Shown here in pieces: positions 15,372 to 23,529 of a DNA stretch of 64,000 bases. The notes beneath the pieces are model-generated. The model worked only from the letters and a program-made list of their open reading frames with translations. It made no database searches and was not told the DNA's origin. The number at the start of each line of letters is the position of its first letter. Positions within the stretch are counted from its first letter, which is position 1. Source of the DNA: Chitinophaga rupis (GTDB lineage: Bacteria; Bacteroidota; Bacteroidia; Chitinophagales; Chitinophagaceae); NCBI RefSeq assembly GCF_900109685.1, contig NZ_FOBB01000007.1, positions 1-64,000 on the forward strand, read 5' to 3'. The position numbers were made by a program, and so were the translations under genes.

Positions 15372-16470
15372 GAAAGTAAGTTTGTATATAGACTATTTCC
15401 CGCCGGTCTGGAATCCGATTAAAAAAATATATACCCGCCGGGAATACCTGAAGCTTCACCTCTACACAAAACCTACCAATGATGTAGAACTGAAGCTAAA
15501 TAAAATTCATCAGGAGATCGCTGAGAAGATCTATCTCCAGCGCATGAAAGTACTGATGCTCGATGCCAATGGCCTGTTCAACAAGGACGCACTCGAAGCA
15601 GATGTATATACCTTCGCCTGGAACTATATTAGAGGAAAGCAAAAAGATAAGGTCGATACTTTCCATTATGAAGTTTGTTTGAAGTATCTGAAAAATTTCG
15701 TCGGTGAGCACCTCAAGTTTAAGCATATCGATGAAATATTCATCACTCGGTTCAAAGACTTTTTACTAAATACCGGGTCCCTAAAGTCACCCAAGGTGAA
15801 ACTGGCCCAAAATTCAGCCGCTTCTTACTTCGATAAGTTTCTGATACTAGTGGAAGAAGCCTTCCTAGCCCGATATCTATCGGAGGACTATGGCTTACGC
15901 GTTGACCGGATTGGCAACATCGAAACTGAATTTGCACTGCCTGATGATCAAGAACTGCAATTGCTGATTGACAACCCATGTAACAATGATCTTGTTTACC
16001 GGTCATCAATATTTGCACTGTTATCCGGCTTCCGGTTCGGCGCAGTACAGATACTGAGATGGAAGCACCTCCATTGGAGCGAAACTTTGAAATCCTGGTA
16101 TTTTGAGATCATTGATCCTAAACCGGGAAGATCCTTCCGGCAGTATATTAGCCAACAAGCTGTCGATTTCCTGGGCACACCCCCCCAAGATAACAAAGAT
16201 GTATTGATATTTCCTGGCCTCAATTATAGTACCATGCGCAGCCACTTACAGCAATGGTTCGCAAAATTGGGATTGCTGGAGAAGGCCAAGTTCCACAATT
16301 GGCGTAGGCTTTATGCCACCAAATTGCTGGAGGAAGGTGAAGATATTTATGTGGTATCTAAGATGCTCAATCACAAACACGTTAAGACGACTGAACGATA
16401 CACGCAGGTAAGAGCGAAGAAAAGAGCGGCCGCATCAAATAGAATTTCTATTAATATTAAAAAGCAGTAA
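15331..16470 (+). CDS. Tyrosine recombinase/integrase
   Basis: A 379-residue site-specific integrase. The N-terminal arm-binding region contains the Bacteroidota pattern DYFPPVWNPIKKIYTRREYLKL; a SAM-like core-binding domain spans about 90-185. The catalytic domain holds R235 (SGFRFG), H322-R325 (HNWR), H348 (LNHKH) and nucleophile Y357 (TTERYTQ), a complete set. It overlaps the upstream HTH gene; the start at 15331 is the first ATG consistent with the conserved N-terminus. It lies 709 bases behind mnmE, transcribed away from it into the island. Probably mediates integration at or near the mnmE 3' end; the exact att core is not proven. Confidence 0.93.
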   Translation: MRGNLRKKIIAGGRKVSLYIDYFPPVWNPIKKIYTRREYLKLHLYTKPTNDVELKLNKIHQEIAEKIYLQRMKVLMLDANGLFNKDALEADVYTFAWNYIRGKQKDKVDTFHYEVCLKYLKNFVGEHLKFKHIDEIFITRFKDFLLNTGSLKSPKVKLAQNSAASYFDKFLILVEEAFLARYLSEDYGLRVDRIGNIETEFALPDDQELQLLIDNPCNNDLVYRSSIFALLSGFRFGAVQILRWKHLHWSETLKSWYFEIIDPKPGRSFRQYISQQAVDFLGTPPQDNKDVLIFPGLNYSTMRSHLQQWFAKLGLLEKAKFHNWRRLYATKLLEEGEDIYVVSKMLNHKHVKTTERYTQVRAKKRAAASNRISINIKKQ

Positions 16471-16472
16471 CC

Positions 16473-16817
16473 ATGTCACCAGATTTAGATAAAAGGCTTT
16501 CTCGGCTTGAAGCCGATGTTAGTGAGATTAAGGTAACGGTAACAAAATTACTTGAACTATGCGCTACGGCTTTTACAGACCGTGAGATCGAAACCGTTAT
16601 TGGTGTAAAAGAAGTGGCTGATATGTTAAATGTCGACATCAACGTTATATATGCGAAGTGCGCAAACGGGGAGATACCATTTCAGCGACAAGGGAGAAAT
16701 TATAAGTTTAGAAAATCCGAAATTGTATCCTGGTGGAACAACCGACAGAAGGGTTCAGAATTCTCGGTTGACAGTTACGTAGCAAATTACCTTCAGAAAC
16801 ATCAGATTAGGGGGTAG
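16473..16817 (+). CDS. Excisionase-like helix-turn-helix protein
   Basis: A 114-residue protein with an N-terminal coiled-coil (residues 5-30, LDKRLSRLEADVSEIKVTVTK pattern) and an HTH_17-type domain (about 44-95: IGVKEVADMLNVDINVIYAKC, then the wing GRNYKFRKSEIVSWW). It starts two bases after the integrase stop, so the two are co-transcribed. Proteins of this type beside Bacteroidota integrases act as excisionases or regulators. Target sites are unknown; the 30-bp repeats near 14800 are candidates. Confidence 0.8.
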   Translation: MSPDLDKRLSRLEADVSEIKVTVTKLLELCATAFTDREIETVIGVKEVADMLNVDINVIYAKCANGEIPFQRQGRNYKFRKSEIVSWWNNRQKGSEFSVDSYVANYLQKHQIRG

Positions 16818-16911
16818 CTGGATAAGAACAATTTTTAAATTTCCTATCATTCACCTATATAAGAAAAGCTGACTAATTCTGTGGGAATCTTTGCTGTGAA
16901 AAAGAAAAGTA

Positions 16912-17208
16912 ATGTCACAGCAAGTGCAGTTTATAGGATTCAGTGTCGACCAGGCAAGACATTTTATACGAAGCGTCGTTTTGGAATGCCTAAAGGAATA
17001 TTTCCCGCATATTAAAAAGAACTCCGATGCCCCTCTTACAATTCGGCAGGTATGCAAGATAATTGGTGTTTCCGCACCTACGCTTCGAAAGTATGTTGAG
17101 ATGTCAGTGATTCGTCGTCATGATCTTGGACCTCGAAAGAAAGTATTCTATTTGTCCGAGCTGGAAGAAGATGTTAAAAGGATTACTACTTTAAAGACGT
17201 CGAATTGA
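16912..17208 (+). CDS. Small MerR-like helix-turn-helix protein
   Basis: A 98-residue protein. The N-terminal half (residues 8-32) looks helical and may mediate dimerisation. Residues about 41-90 form a DNA-binding domain: LTIRQVCKIIGVSAPTLRKYV followed by a wing with FYLSELEEDVKRI. Third HTH protein of the recombination module, separated by 94 bases from the previous gene. It may be a second excisionase-type factor or a regulator of the cargo genes. The start has the purine-rich AAAAAGAAAAG just upstream. Confidence 0.75.
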   Translation: MSQQVQFIGFSVDQARHFIRSVVLECLKEYFPHIKKNSDAPLTIRQVCKIIGVSAPTLRKYVEMSVIRRHDLGPRKKVFYLSELEEDVKRITTLKTSN

Positions 17209-17266
17209 AAGAAGTGGCCTTACCCATTGAGAGGGCTAATTGAATTACTGAAATTTTAAATGGTTT

Positions 17267-17788
17267 ATGGCTCAAAATAGACTTCATCCTGACAATTGTA
17301 ATAAGGCGCAATGTAAATCCTGCATATTCGGACCAACCCCATTAGAATTGGCACCAGAGCGACGGGCGGAAATTGAAAGCTATCTGGCCACTTTTCAGGC
17401 TAGTCATATTTGTCATACTACAGACAAGACATGCTATAGTGCTCTACAATTTCAGGCAAAAATACTTCATGCCATGGGGCTGATTGGTCACCCCACCGCT
17501 GAAAGTCTGCTAGAAGGAGCTGCAACCTATCTTACAAAAAATAAGGAAGCAGCGCTTGAAAGTGCTGTAATTTCCAACGAAGGAGATGAACCGGTTAAAA
17601 AAGGAGACAATGAGTCGGACTACCCGCCGAAAACGAGGGAAGCGCTCTCTGAAATAGTTACTTATATCCATCCCACCGACTGCTTGTTGCAGCAGAGGTT
17701 GCACAGGCCAATATTATCCTTAGAAAGAGTAGGCCATCTGCATCTGCCAGCGTGTTTTTCCTTTCCTGTATGTCGGGTACAAATATAG
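17267..17788 (+). CDS. Cys-rich small protein of the mobile element
   Basis: A 173-residue protein of unknown function. The N-terminal 90 residues contain CNKAQCKSCIFG, then SHICHTTDKTC. This C-x4-C-x2-C and C-H...C arrangement suggests a metal site and is reminiscent of DUF6283-type proteins (resemblance only). Residues 100-135 are charged. The last 35 residues look unlike a folded protein and lie where other mobile debris seems to begin, so the true C-terminus may have been replaced by readthrough after a rearrangement. It follows the small HTH genes and is convergent with the M43 protease gene at 17906. Confidence 0.55.
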   Translation: MAQNRLHPDNCNKAQCKSCIFGPTPLELAPERRAEIESYLATFQASHICHTTDKTCYSALQFQAKILHAMGLIGHPTAESLLEGAATYLTKNKEAALESAVISNEGDEPVKKGDNESDYPPKTREALSEIVTYIHPTDCLLQQRLHRPILSLERVGHLHLPACFSFPVCRVQI

Positions 17789-17905
17789 GCGCATGTCCGG
17801 TGCGTGAGCGCCTGGTTTTACAGGGCTCAAAGTAGAAGGGAGTCGTCAGGGCCAATCCTCCAATAGGATAAGGAACTCCTGTAAACTGATGCTCCAGGCC
17901 GACCA

Positions 17906-18757
17906 TTATTTTAATTGTGAATTATTCCATAACTCGCTTCTGTGATCTGTCAGCGTGCCGCGCATTTTTTTGACTTGCCCCTGGGTGAACATCCGCCTGC
18001 AGCCCGAGTAATCCATATAATTATTGTAATTGCTCGATTTTCCTTTTTCGCAAGATTGATCCGGAACATCGGGCGGACAGTAAACGCAAATCGTATTTGT
18101 GCAATTTCGCTGAGGCGGGGTATCAGCCACTTCGTCGCCTTCACCTTTGCAATTATCGCCTTTGCATTTACCATTACCTCCGTAGATATGCCAGAGTCCA
18201 AGCCAGTGACCTACTTCATGTGTCAGGAGGCGGTAATCCAGGCCAACCCAGGTGAAATCCAGATGTACAGCATCATCCTTACTGTCTGTCCATGGATAAG
18301 AATTGACAAAGCTGCTTCCAATATTTCCTACATATACATTCAAAAACCTGCGTGGGTTAATGATTTTGCTCTGTGTATACAATTTATGCTCATTGCGTTT
18401 AGTAGGTACGCGAATGATGCCTTTCTCACCACCTTTTTGAAGAACAGTATCCGCCAGGAAAAATTCCACCCGGGGATTGCCTATCCTGCTTTTAAACGTG
18501 TCTAAAACATCAGATGTATCAGCATTAAGCAGCAAAAAATCGTCATGAAGGTCTTTTAGCTCTGCCATTATTTTCTCTGTTGTCAAATATTGAGTGTTGT
18601 TGCCACGGTCTCTGCTTTGTGCATTGATTCCATTGTCCTGTATACTGTCTGCATAGAGGATATGAAATATAACAGGAATCTTCACCACTCTTTGCGTGTC
18701 CTGGCCATAAGCGTTCACAAAGGTTGTAATCAACCCAAACAGAAGAAGAATTCTCAT
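17906..18757 (-). CDS. Secreted M43-type zinc metalloprotease (cytophagalysin-like)
   Basis: A 283-residue protein with a signal peptide (1-18, ending AYG). The catalytic site HEVGHWLGLWH gives H180, E181, H184 and H190. The Cys-rich stretch after it and the Met-turn NYMDYSGC near residue 248 are typical of the pappalysin/cytophagalysin family M43. The catalytic domain is essentially the whole protein; no C-terminal secretion domain is present, so it may stay periplasmic or leave by another route. Last of three minus-strand genes for exported proteins (19418-20704, 18843-19250, this one) with short gaps, probably one operon within the island. Confidence 0.9.
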   Translation of the reverse strand: MRILLLFGLITTFVNAYGQDTQRVVKIPVIFHILYADSIQDNGINAQSRDRGNNTQYLTTEKIMAELKDLHDDFLLLNADTSDVLDTFKSRIGNPRVEFFLADTVLQKGGEKGIIRVPTKRNEHKLYTQSKIINPRRFLNVYVGNIGSSFVNSYPWTDSKDDAVHLDFTWVGLDYRLLTHEVGHWLGLWHIYGGNGKCKGDNCKGEGDEVADTPPQRNCTNTICVYCPPDVPDQSCEKGKSSNYNNYMDYSGCRRMFTQGQVKKMRGTLTDHRSELWNNSQLK

Positions 18758-18842
18758 AAGAGAAATTTTTTGTAAGATATTTTTTTCAATTGCTCATTTC
18801 GTTTAGTCCGGTTTGTCGCCTTTAGCATAAGGTGGCTGTTAA

Positions 18843-19250
18843 CTACCGGCAAACATTAAAAGTTGCCTCTTCATTATTTGATTGCTCACAGTTTACCCAT
18901 GCCTCAGATTTTCTATGCGCGCTGTTACACCTGCCTTCTGGGTCTTCAGCAAATACTAAGTAGCCGATTTTGCCCTTATGGACCGTGACCGACTTTGTTT
19001 CATTGACCACTATCATACCGAGATTACCAAGGCCTTCGCACTGGAAACTCGAACCGGGCGTTATCTCGGTAAAATACATTATCAGTTGCTTTGAACAATT
19101 ATTCTTATAATGGACCGTCAAATCCTTATTGCATCCCTGGTCTGGCTTTGCCTGGGAGGGTTTCGGATCAGTATAACCGGGAAACCAGCCGCGAATACCG
19201 TCGCATGCGGGTAGTGTTAACATTAGAAAAATGCAGCTTAAGACTTTCAT
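18843..19250 (-). CDS. Small Cys-rich lipoprotein
   Basis: A 135-residue protein with a short lipoprotein signal (CIFLMLTLPAC, lipidated Cys at 16). The mature part has several further Cys residues (CNKD, NNCSK, FQCEG, GRCN, NCEQ, NVCR), suggesting disulphides in an exported protein. No family recognised. It lies 85 bases upstream of the M43 protease gene on the same strand and downstream of the 428-residue secreted protein; it could be a partner or inhibitor of the protease, but nothing in the sequence proves this. Confidence 0.7.
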   Translation of the reverse strand: MKVLSCIFLMLTLPACDGIRGWFPGYTDPKPSQAKPDQGCNKDLTVHYKNNCSKQLIMYFTEITPGSSFQCEGLGNLGMIVVNETKSVTVHKGKIGYLVFAEDPEGRCNSAHRKSEAWVNCEQSNNEEATFNVCR

Positions 19251-19417
19251 ATACGTTGGGGTATTTTTGTGTTTTTAAATTCTTTTTGAAAAACCAATGT
19301 AAGAACCGGATTAATGGTTTTAGCGCTATGCTGTGTTTTCCCCCATATTGTTTAGTTAAGCAAAAAGGTACTTTAACAGAGTTCTCCAACACAAGTACTT
19401 TTGCTCATATAAATAAT

Positions 19418-20704
19418 TTAGTGCCAGGTTAGGACGCTTGGGTTCGTGGTAACAATCTTGTATGTCATTCCTGTTTTAATAATTTGAATAAAAGGGTTGG
19501 TATTGTCCACTCCAGCAAGTTCATTTACAGAGCCATCAAATGCCTTAAAGGTAATTTTCCATTCTCCTTCCGAAAAATCTATTGTTCTGGAATCGCCCCA
19601 ATTTATATCATACGGGATTTGTTGAAAGGTTTGCTGTGTATAATTCATGCTTTCTTTAAGGGTAATGGTGAAATTTACACACCCGGAGGGACCACCTGTG
19701 ATCCCATGGTGAAAAGTACTGACATTATATTGAACCATATTCCCCGCATCAGATATAAAACGGAATCCATAATCACCTTGACTACCATCAACAGCCCTAA
19801 TACTACTACTACCGGGAATAACTGTCCAACCAGGAGTTGGATGTATGACCCATGGTACATCTGGCTTATCATTATTGCCTCCATCAGAACAGGAAGATTG
19901 ACGAAATGGCGGATTATTGGTGATCGTTGAATCTTTCTGCATAGGGGTATTGATCGTGCGTATCAGAACTATTTCGCCAGGTTGTTTAGGCAATGTACCC
20001 ACATATAAATTATATGTGTCCACCTTTTTAGAGGGAAAAATAAAATACATCTTGTCACGCCACGGTACATTCAATTCGCATTTTATATATCCAAACTTGT
20101 TCTTTTCAATCCCATTCAATTCCATGAAAGTTGAAATAGGTACATGAAATTCCAGGCCTTGATTTCCTCCTCCAGACGTGTACACGTGTTTGCCAACTTT
20201 TAGTGTTGGTTGGTAATCTTTTGATCCCGCGGCCTCGAAATTTCCTTTGCATATAATAGTAACATCATAGTTATGGTTGGTCGGAACAATGTAAGATGGT
20301 GTAAATGATCGCAGGTGAGGCTGGTGGCTTCTAAAAGGCAATGCGTCTATGATCTGTTGCGCACTGGCAGTTACATCGAGCAAAGAAGTCACCGTCTGAT
20401 CTTTAATTTGGTTGGTAAGGCTTTTTAACGATTCGAACTGTTTTGTTGCTGTATGATCAAGTTTATCGAACGTCAAATTGAGACTCGAAGCGTAGGCGTT
20501 TTTAAAATTTTCTATGGATAGTGCGACTTCCCTACCTGCTTCAATCTCTAAATTTAAACCCGCATTTTTGGCATTTTCAATTGCTTTTTGCAACTGATCG
20601 GAAAGCTGTGTTAATCCTATACCAACAGTAACGGGATTCTGTGACATACTGTGGGATGCCACCAGTAAGAGAATAATCGTATTTATTAACCGCATTCTTT
20701 TCAT
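19418..20704 (-). CDS. Secreted protein of unknown function with helical N-terminus
   Basis: A 428-residue protein with a signal peptide (1-21, ending SMS). Residues 25-115 look alpha-helical and coiled (QLSDQLQKAIENAKNAG and similar). The remainder is beta-rich with the pattern of one or more Ig-like or jelly-roll domains, including a GGNNDKPDVPWV linker near 275. No catalytic motif and no recognised family. First gene of the minus-strand group with the Cys-rich lipoprotein and the M43 protease. A structural or binding role on the cell surface, or a substrate of the protease, is possible; this is inference. Confidence 0.65.
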   Translation of the reverse strand: MKRMRLINTIILLLVASHSMSQNPVTVGIGLTQLSDQLQKAIENAKNAGLNLEIEAGREVALSIENFKNAYASSLNLTFDKLDHTATKQFESLKSLTNQIKDQTVTSLLDVTASAQQIIDALPFRSHQPHLRSFTPSYIVPTNHNYDVTIICKGNFEAAGSKDYQPTLKVGKHVYTSGGGNQGLEFHVPISTFMELNGIEKNKFGYIKCELNVPWRDKMYFIFPSKKVDTYNLYVGTLPKQPGEIVLIRTINTPMQKDSTITNNPPFRQSSCSDGGNNDKPDVPWVIHPTPGWTVIPGSSSIRAVDGSQGDYGFRFISDAGNMVQYNVSTFHHGITGGPSGCVNFTITLKESMNYTQQTFQQIPYDINWGDSRTIDFSEGEWKITFKAFDGSVNELAGVDNTNPFIQIIKTGMTYKIVTTNPSVLTWH

Positions 20705-21285
20705 AAATCAAGTCTTTAATTGTTATTTAATATCTGAGAGTAGATCACTGATCGACGTTTTTTATTCGTCGACAGCAAAGTAGATCAGGCTTTACCTCAT
20801 GCTTTCACGCATTTATAACTACCTGAATTTACGAACCATCTCTATTGATCCTACACGAGAAAAACACCCTTTTTTGATTAACTAAACGACATGGGTTGTT
20901 TTCCCTGGATTTTTCATGTTTCCTGAATGCAAACTTTGCAATGTATACAATTGCGTTCGTTCCCATTTAGAATTTATCTGCGTAGTTTTAAATGGGGAGA
21001 TTCAAATAAAAAGATATATTCAGTCGTTAATTTGATAATGTTAATGCTGCAGGCTTAAACTATTATCAAGTATCTATTATTTCGGTTATGTTAATTCTTA
21101 GTCCCAATTTTGACATCGCAGTTTCTGGAGTAAATCATTTACTACTTCGGGGCATTACGTCAGCTGGTTGTTTCGACTTGCAAATATTATGAGGAATAGT
21201 AAATTGGCGTTCTAAGATCAGGTGAACATTTCACTTTATTTGGTAAACGTCGCAAAAATGCTATTGACTTTTTGAATTATGAAAT

Positions 21286-21447
21286 TTAATACTTGTTATT
21301 TTCATACATATTATAACTTAATACCCATTGATCATTAAATGTAAACCGGAGCATGGTATTCAAATTATACATGTAAATACTTTGAATGCCGGCTATCCCA
21401 TCCTTTGCCCGTTCTGTATCCCCAAAATTACTGACGGGTGTAGGCCG
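21286..21447 (-). pseudogene. C-terminal fragment of an unidentified protein
   Basis: On the minus strand an open frame of 53 codons after a stop reads like a genuine protein C-terminus (FGDTERAKDG, then MLRFTFNDQWVLSYNMYENN). No start codon or upstream domain is present; other frames just upstream contain further short protein-like pieces, suggesting frameshifts. Family not identified. Confidence 0.3.
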
Positions 21448-21552
21448 TTAGAATTGTTTCTTCTCAATAAATAATATACAAACAAAACTTGGTCCAGTAA
21501 AAATGTTCGTAAGCTACGCGTTTGTGGGTAACCGTATTTCTACGGAAAATTT

Positions 21553-21699
21553 ATGTCACGTAAAATTAATTTCGCTCGTTTGGAAGAAATACTTTTATTT
21601 GCATTAATTCTTAGCATTACTGCGTTTATTATTTTACATATCCCATCCTTTATAAAATGGTTATTTAAAACATTAGTGAAGATTATAGTAGGTTTTTAG
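21553..21699 (+). CDS. Possible small single-helix membrane peptide
   Basis: ATG at 21553 to TAG at 21697 encodes 48 residues: a basic start MSRKINFARLEE, a 20-residue hydrophobic helix (LLFALILSITAFIILHI) and a short basic C-terminus (WLFKTLVKIIVGF). It lies 153 bases upstream of the toxin locus on the same strand. There is no convincing ribosome site. It could be a real membrane peptide, such as a toxin or accessory factor, or chance in AT-rich DNA. Confidence 0.35.
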   Translation: MSRKINFARLEEILLFALILSITAFIILHIPSFIKWLFKTLVKIIVGF

Positions 21700-21852
21700 C
21701 CCTTGCCTCTAATTAGATTGTCAATCTTATCTACCAGTTGATTGATCTATACCTGTAGTTATTACCTATTACCTATTACAGTATCTCAGAGCAGGTTGAA
21801 TGTTGGTATATCCAAGTAAAACAATATTAGGTCAAACTACATTATTTGACAA

Positions 21853-23328
21853 TTGATTTTTTATTGTCCCTTTATGCACGTCCGATTGTTTGTATTATTA
21901 TTTTCATTGTTTATTTGCTTACATGCTCAAGCCCGGCAGAATCCCTTTGACCGCCACAAGGATAGCAGTATGGCCGCTCTTACATCATTGCCGCAAAAGT
22001 ACTATTTGGAAGTTAGTTCCAAGTCGGGCAAATTCAGCAATCGTGTAGGCAGTTGTTCCGAACGAACCTTGGCGCGTTTGGCCCGCCAGGAAAGGAGGAT
22101 GCGCACTAAACTGGCAAAGATCGACTCCATTGCGGCAAACAATATCTTTTCCCGTTCTATCGACTCTTTGGGCAGCCTACAAGCCAACTTAAAGCATAAC
22201 GCAGTCAAATATGATCCTTCCAAGCTGGGTGCCAGTTATTCCGGTTACTTAGATACGCTGCAGAACTCTCTTTCTTTTTTGAAAAGTGCCAAAGATCTTG
22301 GCGGCCAATCCAAAGCCTTACAGGATAAAGTAAGCGGTTCCCTGAAAAGTGTGCAGGACCTGCAGGCGAAGTTCCAACAGGCCGAACAAATTAAAACCTA
22401 TGTCCGTGAACGCCGGCAACAATTGAAAGCTCAATTGGCGCAGTACGCCGGCTTCACAAAAGACTTACAAAAATATAACAAGGAAGCCTATTACTACGGT
22501 CAGCAGCTGAAAGAATATAAAGAAGTACTCAAAGACAAAAAGAAAGTAGAAGCCAAAGCCATGGAGGTGCTGAAGAAAGTACCCGCCTATAACGACTTCC
22601 TGCAAAAACATTCCCAGCTGGCTGGTTTGTTCAACCTCTCCGGCGGCAGTAACACTGCACAAAACCTAGAAGGCCTGCAAACCCGCAACCAGGTAGAGCA
22701 GCTTATACAACAACGTTTAGGCGGCAGCGGGCCAGATGCACGCGCAGCTGTAAACCAGCAAATGTCGCAGGCCCGTGAGCAGTTCAATGAGCTGAAGAAA
22801 AAGTTCCCCGATGTAGATAATGCAGCTGATATGCCAGACTTTAAGCCCAATGAAATGAAGACCAAAAACTTTTTGCAGCGGTTGGAGTTTGGCGGTAACA
22901 TGCAGTTCGCACGCTCTACGCAATTTTATCCCACCACCAGCGACATTGCCGGGCAGGTAGCCTACAAATTCCATAAGAGTGGCACGGCAGGTGTAGGCGC
23001 TGCCTATAAGCTGGGCTTGGGCACCGGGTTTGACAACATCCGTTTTTCCAGCCAGGGCATGGGCTTGCGCTCTTTTCTGGACTGGAAGCTGAAAGGCGCC
23101 ATTTATCTAAATGGCGGTTTTGAAGAGAATTACACCAGCAACTTTCAGAACATGCAGCAGCTCAAGGTCATAAACAACTGGCAGAGCAGCGCACTAATCG
23201 GTATTAGTAAGAAATATAAGATCAACAGCAAGCTTAAAGGCAATGTCATTTTGCTGTACGACTTTTTATATAACCAACATGTTCCAAGAACGGATCCTAT
23301 CAAGTTAAGGTTAGGGTATAATTTTTAA
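21853..23328 (+). CDS. Coiled-coil protein with C-terminal outer-membrane barrel, first gene of YD-repeat toxin locus
   Basis: A 491-residue protein; a signal peptide spans about residues 8-27 (the ATG at 21874, residue 8, could also be the start). Residues about 75-250 and 295-320 are strongly helical and coiled (RLARQERRMRTKLAKIDS; LKEYKEVLKDKKKVEAKAME). Residues 340-491 consist of alternating beta strands ending with YNF, a C-terminal aromatic as in outer-membrane barrel proteins. It thus looks like an outer-membrane anchored rod. It lies 201 bases before the first YD-repeat gene in the same orientation. It may export, display or hold the YD-repeat shell; no named family is recognised. Confidence 0.7.
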   Translation: MIFYCPFMHVRLFVLLFSLFICLHAQARQNPFDRHKDSSMAALTSLPQKYYLEVSSKSGKFSNRVGSCSERTLARLARQERRMRTKLAKIDSIAANNIFSRSIDSLGSLQANLKHNAVKYDPSKLGASYSGYLDTLQNSLSFLKSAKDLGGQSKALQDKVSGSLKSVQDLQAKFQQAEQIKTYVRERRQQLKAQLAQYAGFTKDLQKYNKEAYYYGQQLKEYKEVLKDKKKVEAKAMEVLKKVPAYNDFLQKHSQLAGLFNLSGGSNTAQNLEGLQTRNQVEQLIQQRLGGSGPDARAAVNQQMSQAREQFNELKKKFPDVDNAADMPDFKPNEMKTKNFLQRLEFGGNMQFARSTQFYPTTSDIAGQVAYKFHKSGTAGVGAAYKLGLGTGFDNIRFSSQGMGLRSFLDWKLKGAIYLNGGFEENYTSNFQNMQQLKVINNWQSSALIGISKKYKINSKLKGNVILLYDFLYNQHVPRTDPIKLRLGYNF

Positions 23329-23529
23329 CCACGCTTATAGTATGCGTAGTGTAAATATAATTTTGTCTTTGATTGATTGTCATTCCATAAAAGGTGACCA
23401 ACATCTATCATCAAAAAAAGATCCCTATATGACGCAGCCAACAACACGCCGAACAAACGGCAGCAAATAGTACAAAAACATTTTCATTAAAAATTAAAGA
23501 ATTCATCATTCTCACTCAAAAGTATTATT

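Larger units (their letters stand above)
20705..21852. other. 1.1-kb AT-rich gap with gene debris
   Basis: Between divergent genes. It contains a possible 48-residue membrane peptide gene (21553) and a fragment of a protein on the minus strand (21286-21447), listed separately. It must also hold the promoters for the secreted-protein operon and for the toxin locus. No clear TAnnTTTG box with spacing was identified. Nothing else is supported. Confidence 0.5.

Noticed and set aside
17658-17906. 82-codon minus-strand frame next to the M43 gene
   Set aside because: Some protein-like words, but no start signal or family; it overlaps the end of the Cys-rich gene and could be debris, so it is not called.
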